10,716 nt of DNA from positions 1-10,716 of the forward strand of contig CASECL010000008.1 of NCBI GenBank assembly GCA_949286445.1. Reading direction: 5' to 3'. A program made the position numbers and the translations under genes. The notes under the pieces are model-generated. The model did no database searches, was not told where the DNA came from, and saw only the letters and a list, made by a program, of their open reading frames with translations. Shown in pieces: positions 7,360 through 10,716 of the stretch (its first letter is position 1; every line of letters begins with the position of its first letter). Source of the stretch: an uncultured bacterium. Lineage in GTDB: Bacteria > Verrucomicrobiota > Lentisphaeria > Victivallales > Victivallaceae.

Positions 7360-7388
7360 TTGACAAAATGCAATAGACAGATTATAGT
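7360..7388 (+). promoter_or_regulatory. Sigma70-type promoter of the three-part secreted protein gene
   Basis: A perfect TTGACA (7360-7365) and TATAGT (7383-7388) are separated by 17 nt. The predicted start is near 7395, giving a leader of about 75 nt. The leader contains the 13-nt palindrome CGCAAT-T-ATTGCG at 7410-7422. Confidence 0.85.
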
Positions 7389-7469
7389 AGGAAGGCTGAA
7401 ATTGTACCACGCAATTATTGCGCGAAGAATAAATCATCAGCAGAAATAACGAAATGAGAGGTGATTTGT

Positions 7470-8495
7470 ATGGATTTAAAAAAGTTGTGTATTGCAAGTT
7501 CTTTAGTTGTATGTCTGGGAATGACAACCGCAATTGCGGATAATGATATTGATCTTAGAATCAATGGCGACTTCCGCGGTGCGGCACTTAATTCAGCCAT
7601 GGCTCCGGGGTGGGTGCTTCCGGCTGGGGCAGCGAAGATTGTCCGCGGAAGTGATTTTGACGAAAAAGCGATTGAACTTACGGCAGATGCCGGTAGAGCG
7701 GTGTCGGCTTTCTCAGATTTCATCCCGGTACAGGGAAATACGTTGAAAATAGAGGCTGAATTGCGCGGCAGCGGCGTAGGAGCATTTGGCTTTGCAGCCT
7801 TTGATGCCGCTAAAAATCAGCTGCCGGATGGCAATGTCATCCAATATCAGGCTGGACCGGCATGGATTAAACTGAAAAGGTATGTTCAGCTCAGCAACTC
7901 CAATATAAAATTCGTCAGAGTTGTACTCACCGCAGAAAAAAATTCCGTTGTCACCTTTGGTGATATTGAAGGCGAATTTAAGACTATGCCGCTTCGCAAC
8001 AGTATTCCCCAAACATCAATAATCCCGGTAGCTCCGGCTCCGCAGGCAAAACCTGTGCCACTTCCGGCTCCGCAGGCAAAAACCATGCCCGCCCCTGCTC
8101 CGGCTCCGCAGGCAAAACCTATGCCGCTTCCGGCTTCAATTCATCAGGCGGTCAACACAGTAACAGCTGTACCCGTTCAGGCAAAATTGCTCATCAATGA
8201 AAAAGTGTACAATATTGCATCTGCGGCTGAAAATATTTATCAGGCCGCCATTCCGCTGGGTGAAGATATTGAATTTGGTCTGAAAGAAGATATTTCCAAA
8301 AATAATTACTGGAATATCTCCAGCTATGACAACCGTATCTGCCGGGTGAAAATAGCACATGACCGGGACGGCATCTGGCCCTTCCGTTACGACAAAGCGG
8401 AAATTGAACTCAAAGGCGTTATGCCCGGAACAACTCAAGTTGTTTTCGCCAATCCGGCAGGCAAAACTTTTACCGTCTGGCTGACCGTACGCTGA
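7470..8495 (+). CDS. Secreted protein: beta-rich N domain, Ala/Pro repeat linker, chagasin-like C domain
   Basis: The predicted product has 341 aa. Residues 1-24 are a signal peptide (MDLKKLCIASSLVVCLGMTT, then AIA|DN). Residues 27-170 are beta-rich and resemble a jelly-roll carbohydrate-binding-like module: INGDF near the start, PGWVLPAG, IELTADAGRAVSAFS, GNTLKIEAELRG, then alternating strands ending VVTFGDIEGEF. Residues 186-223 are a low-complexity linker built on A-P-Q-A-K-P-x-P-L-P. Residues 239-341 form a second beta domain (PLGEDIEFGL, YWNISS, GVMPGTTQVVF, KTFTVWLTV). Its strand order and the PGTxxVxF motif resemble chagasin (peptidase inhibitor family I42), but the NPTTGYxW and GxGG inhibitory loops are not intact, so inhibition is doubtful. 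The ATG at 7470 is chosen because GAGAGGTGA sits about 6 nt upstream; the GTG at 7461 is part of that ribosome site. It is a single-gene unit. Function is unknown; a cell-surface or glycan-binding role is inference. Confidence 0.78.
   Translation: MDLKKLCIASSLVVCLGMTTAIADNDIDLRINGDFRGAALNSAMAPGWVLPAGAAKIVRGSDFDEKAIELTADAGRAVSAFSDFIPVQGNTLKIEAELRGSGVGAFGFAAFDAAKNQLPDGNVIQYQAGPAWIKLKRYVQLSNSNIKFVRVVLTAEKNSVVTFGDIEGEFKTMPLRNSIPQTSIIPVAPAPQAKPVPLPAPQAKTMPAPAPAPQAKPMPLPASIHQAVNTVTAVPVQAKLLINEKVYNIASAAENIYQAAIPLGEDIEFGLKEDISKNNYWNISSYDNRICRVKIAHDRDGIWPFRYDKAEIELKGVMPGTTQVVFANPAGKTFTVWLTVR
8033..8117 (+). repeat. In-frame 19-bp repeat, three copies, encoding the Ala/Pro linker
   Basis: TCCGGCTCCGCAGGCAAAA occurs identically at 8033-8051, 8063-8081 and 8099-8117. 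The periods are 30 and 36 bp, both multiples of three, so gain or loss of a unit would keep the reading frame. It encodes the core P-A-P-Q-A-K. Confidence 0.9.
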
Positions 8496-8507
8496 TTGCA
8501 AAACCAA

Positions 8508-8551
8508 TTCCGGCGCGAAAATCCCTGGGTAATCAAGGGTTCGCCCCGGAA
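8508..8551 (+). other. Imperfect hairpin in the 3' leader to the terminator
   Basis: TTCCGG (8508-8513) pairs with CCGGAA (8546-8551). Past one C·C mismatch, GCGA/TCGC and, after a bulge, CCCT/AGGG extend the stem. It begins 12 nt after the stop codon and has no T-tract. It sits just before the real terminator, so it may protect the 3' end of the mRNA. Confidence 0.45.
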
Positions 8552-8578
8552 GTTATATTGGAAATTTGCATTGAATTG

Positions 8579-8609
8579 ACACCCGGTTCTTAATCCGGGT
8601 GTTTTTTTT
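8579..8609 (+). terminator. Intrinsic terminator of the three-part secreted protein gene
   Basis: ACACCCGG (8579-8586) pairs perfectly with CCGGGTGT (8595-8602) around an 8-nt loop, followed by a run of T ending at 8609. Confidence 0.95.
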
Positions 8610-8660
8610 ATGCTTTAAAACAGTATTTTTTATTTTTTTATCATATCGGACGATAAAACA

Positions 8661-8690
8661 TTAGCAATTATTTATTTTTTATGCTATTAT
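8661..8690 (+). promoter_or_regulatory. Candidate promoter of the MelB-type symporter gene
   Basis: TATTAT (8685-8690) is preceded by TGC, forming an extended -10. TTAGCA (8661-8666) lies 18 nt upstream as a weak -35. The surrounding sequence is very AT-rich, so the exact position is uncertain. The palindrome TATCG-GA-CGATA (8644-8655) lies just upstream, and the heptamer TATCGGA recurs at 8713-8719 in the leader. Confidence 0.5.
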
Positions 8691-8733
8691 TACTGCGGCA
8701 GAAAAAGTCCCGTATCGGAACGCAAACGGCACG

Positions 8734-8748
8734 CGGCATCAGATGCCG
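8734..8748. promoter_or_regulatory. Palindrome CGGCAT-CAG-ATGCCG in the symporter leader
   Basis: A perfect 6-bp inverted repeat with a 3-nt centre lies in the predicted 5' leader, about 85 nt before the ATG. It could be an operator or an RNA hairpin; the sequence does not decide. Confidence 0.4.
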
Positions 8749-8830
8749 GAACAAAATCTGATACCGTATGTGTCCGCGCAGGGAAATACCGGCTGTTTTG
8801 ATTTTGCGGAAAACGTAAAAGGAGATAAAT

Positions 8831-10195
8831 ATGCAGAGACTGACCCGGACGGCAAAAATTTCTTATGGCATCGGAGCCTTCGGCAAAGATCTGGTTTACG
8901 CCATTGTCGCAACCTTTTTCACCTTTTACCTGACCGATGTCTGCGCAATAAATCCGGTTTTTGTCGGCAATCTCTTTCTGGTCGCCCGGCTTTTTGACGC
9001 CATCAACGACCCTATAATGGGGCTGGTGGTGGACAATACCAGAACCCGGTGGGGAAAATTCCGTCCCTGGATCATGCTGGGGACCATTCTGAACGCAATT
9101 GTGCTGGTATTCCTCTTTTTCAACCCAGGATTAACCGGCAGTCAGCAGCTTGCTTATGTCGCCGTAACTTATATACTCTGGGGGGTGACCTATACTCTGA
9201 TGGACATACCTTTCTGGTCCATGGTCCCTGCCCTTACCGATGACGAAAAAGAACGTAATGTCATCTCCGTCATACCCAGAATTTTTGCCAGCGCGGCCTG
9301 GATGCTGGTGGGGTATTTCGGGCTTCCGCTGGTAGACCATATCGGCGGAGGCAGCCAGAGTCTGGGGTTTGCCCGGGTGGGCATGATTATTGCAGTAATA
9401 TTTGTTATTTGTTCACTGATTACCTTTCTGATGGTAAAAGATCAGATATCAGCACACCGCGCCGTTCAGAAACGCACCTCGGTCAGGGAAATGCTTCAGG
9501 TGCTGTTCAAAAATGATCAGGTAATTGTGGTACTTATTTTATCTTTGCTGTTTAATCTGGCATTTCAGCTCTCCAACGGCTTTGCAGTATTTTACTTCAA
9601 GTATGTCACCGGAAAAGAATCGGTGCTTTCTCTCTATCTGCTTGTTGCCGGAATAGCTCAGTTGTGCGGCCTTTTCGGATATCCTTTTCTGGCCGCTGCT
9701 CTGGGCAGGAAATGCGTGTTCACACTGTCTGCGGTTTTTCCGATCGCCGGTTTCACGGTTCTTTTTCTGAATAATCTGCCGGCAGGAAGCAGATGGCTGT
9801 CTGAAACAGTTTCTCTTTCCAGCGGACTGGTAAATCTCGGATTCGGCATTTCACTGGGCATGCTGACCGTAATGCTGGCGGATGTGGTTGACTACGGAGA
9901 ATATAAACTCGGCACCCGGAATGAAAGCATTTTATTTTCCACCCAGACCTTTGTCGTGAAACTGGCCGGAGCTTTGAGCGGCTTTATCTCCGGAGTGGGT
10001 TTAGCGGTGTGCGGCTTTGTCGCCAACGCAGTTCAGACTCCATCCACACAGCTGGGAATCCGGCTGATTATGACGGTTATTCCCATATTGGCGTCCTTGA
10101 TTTACCTGGGGATATATTGGAAATTTTACCGGCTGGACGGAAGATTTCTTGAGGAGATCAGAAATTCATTGCGCAGCACAGAAAATAACAGATAA
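8831..10195 (+). CDS. melB: Glycoside-pentoside-hexuronide (GPH) family sugar:cation symporter, MelB-like
   Basis: The 454-aa product is an inner-membrane transporter of the GPH branch of the major facilitator superfamily with about 12 predicted membrane helices. It matches E. coli melibiose carrier MelB along its whole length as I remember that sequence. The signature blocks are present: SYGIGAFGKD at 11-20, LFLVARLFDAINDPIMG at 48-64, RWGKFRPWI at 73-81, TYILWGVTYTLMDIPFWS at 113-130, and MLADVVDYGEYKLGTRNESI at 348-367. Residues that in MelB bind sugar or Na+ are conserved: Asp20, Asp56, Asn59, Asp60, Thr122, Asp125, Lys359. Cation-coupled uptake of a galactoside or related glycoside is therefore likely, but the exact sugar is not readable. 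AAGGAG lies about 7 nt before the ATG. No alpha-galactosidase gene is adjacent. No clear intrinsic terminator follows; only an 8-bp hairpin without T-tract at 10230-10261. Confidence 0.93.
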   Translation: MQRLTRTAKISYGIGAFGKDLVYAIVATFFTFYLTDVCAINPVFVGNLFLVARLFDAINDPIMGLVVDNTRTRWGKFRPWIMLGTILNAIVLVFLFFNPGLTGSQQLAYVAVTYILWGVTYTLMDIPFWSMVPALTDDEKERNVISVIPRIFASAAWMLVGYFGLPLVDHIGGGSQSLGFARVGMIIAVIFVICSLITFLMVKDQISAHRAVQKRTSVREMLQVLFKNDQVIVVLILSLLFNLAFQLSNGFAVFYFKYVTGKESVLSLYLLVAGIAQLCGLFGYPFLAAALGRKCVFTLSAVFPIAGFTVLFLNNLPAGSRWLSETVSLSSGLVNLGFGISLGMLTVMLADVVDYGEYKLGTRNESILFSTQTFVVKLAGALSGFISGVGLAVCGFVANAVQTPSTQLGIRLIMTVIPILASLIYLGIYWKFYRLDGRFLEEIRNSLRSTENNR

Positions 10196-10229
10196 ATTCA
10201 ACCGGAATAAAGCAGAAGAACGTGCCTCT

Positions 10230-10261
10230 CCGCAAATTACTTTCCTCCGGCCGATTTGCGG
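10230..10261 (+). other. Hairpin downstream of the symporter gene
   Basis: CCGCAAAT (10230-10237) pairs perfectly with ATTTGCGG (10254-10261) over 8 bp around a 16-nt loop. The following sequence is GAAAATCC, with no T-run, so it is not a standard intrinsic terminator. It may end the symporter message by another route or stabilise its 3' end. Confidence 0.4.
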
Positions 10262-10391
10262 GAAAATCCTCCAGTATGCGGCATATTAAACATGCGTAAC
10301 AATGAATGACATTATCCTGAACCGGCAGTTGACCGGGAGGAATAATATTACCGGCTGGCAAAGGATTTAAACATAAAATGCGTTTTACCGT

Positions 10392-10420
10392 TTGCTTTTA
10401 TCAACGGGCCGGCTTATATT
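10392..10420 (+). promoter_or_regulatory. Promoter of the Rex-family gene
   Basis: TTGCTT (10392-10397) and TATATT (10415-10420) are separated by 17 nt. The predicted start is near 10427, giving a leader of only about 25 nt. I see no full Rex operator (TTGTGA-N6-TTCACAA type) next to it. Confidence 0.65.
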
Positions 10421-10451
10421 ACCCCTGTGACGACAGAGATGTCAGAAGCAA

Positions 10452-10716
10452 ATGAAAGATGAAATTATGGGAAAATTGAAAATTCAGAACTCACCTGCCA
10501 TAAGGCGGATGCCAACTTATCTGCATCGGCTTTTCCAGTTGAAACTGGAAGGACGCAAGCAGGTCTCCAGTACCGAACTTGCTGAATACATGAATATAGA
10601 ATTGATCGTAGCCCGTAAAGATATCGCGCTTACCGGCATAACCGGTCAACGCCGGGTGGGATACTCGGTGGATGAACTTATTGATTACATCCGGGCTTAC
10701 CTTGGCTGGACGGAAC
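10452..10716 (+). CDS. rex: Rex-family redox-sensing transcriptional repressor, N-terminal part only
   Basis: The first 88 codons are present; the gene runs off the right edge. Rex proteins are cytoplasmic dimers of about 210 aa with an N-terminal winged helix and a C-terminal Rossmann domain that senses NADH/NAD+; they repress fermentation and respiration genes when NADH is low. Visible here is the whole winged helix: SPAIRRMPTYLHRLFQLKLE at 14-33, VSSTELAEYMNIELIVARKD at 38-57, and GITGQRRVGYSVDELIDYIR at 62-81. The canonical wing is G.fGkrGvGY; this copy has Arg (R68) where the second Gly normally stands, so its DNA target may differ. Two in-frame starts are possible, ATG 10452 and ATG 10467, each with a poor ribosome site. 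The upstream symporter is 256 nt away, so it is probably transcribed separately. Confidence 0.88.
   Translation, partial: MKDEIMGKLKIQNSPAIRRMPTYLHRLFQLKLEGRKQVSSTELAEYMNIELIVARKDIALTGITGQRRVGYSVDELIDYIRAYLGWTE

Noticed and set aside
8743..8997. An 84-codon frame overlapping the symporter start
   Set aside because: It overlaps a clear MelB-type start in another frame and has no ribosome site.
1..10716. Defence system, prophage, transposon or CRISPR array
   Set aside because: I found no transposase, integrase, phage or nuclease gene, no spaced repeat array and no terminal inverted repeats.

Overview
The window looks like a chromosomal stretch from a Lentisphaerota (Victivallales-like) or closely related PVC-group bacterium. 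Three things suggest this, all by inference from sequence: a truncated pseudopilin of the 'FTLIELLVVVAIIGILASLLLPSLN' type that is abundant in that group; a secreted protein with a short N-terminal domain (…DNGIDIGYINADGV…LPEDLQKRFNYQPEKA) typical of Verrucomicrobia/Lentisphaerae; and gene-poor spacing with long AT-rich gaps. No marker gene confirms the taxon.

Layout from left to right: (1) 1-121, minus strand, the 5' end of a pseudopilin gene behind a perfect TTGACA-17-TATAAT promoter; (2) 231-868, a gap without a convincing gene; (3) 934-3025, minus strand, a two-gene unit encoding a membrane-anchored NTF2-like protein and a secreted Pro/Arg-rich protein of unknown role; (4) 3026-3165, a short divergent region in which the promoters of that unit and of the next gene share overlapping -10 elements; (5) 3166-5010, plus strand, GTP-dependent phosphoenolpyruvate carboxykinase with a strong terminator; (6) 5077-5558, a second gap; (7) 5638-7179, plus strand, a secreted protein that resembles an (alpha/alpha)-barrel carbohydrate-active enzyme with a C-terminal Ig-like domain, with its own promoter and terminator; (8) 7470-8495, plus strand, a secreted three-part protein (beta-rich N domain, Ala/Pro repeat linker, chagasin-like C domain), also with its own promoter and terminator; (9) 8831-10195, plus strand, a MelB-type sugar:cation symporter; (10) 10452-10716, plus strand, the 5' end of a Rex-family redox repressor.

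The genes from 3166 onward are mostly single transcription units, each with a recognisable promoter, and three of them with an intrinsic terminator. The functional theme is saccharide uptake and central carbon metabolism (symporter, PEPCK, redox repressor, putative secreted glycan-active protein), but nothing in the sequence proves that they act together. I see no tRNA, rRNA, CRISPR array, transposase or phage gene, and no clear new multi-gene system. The best leads are the symmetric bidirectional promoter at pckG, three secreted proteins of unknown function, and a Rex variant with an altered recognition-wing motif.
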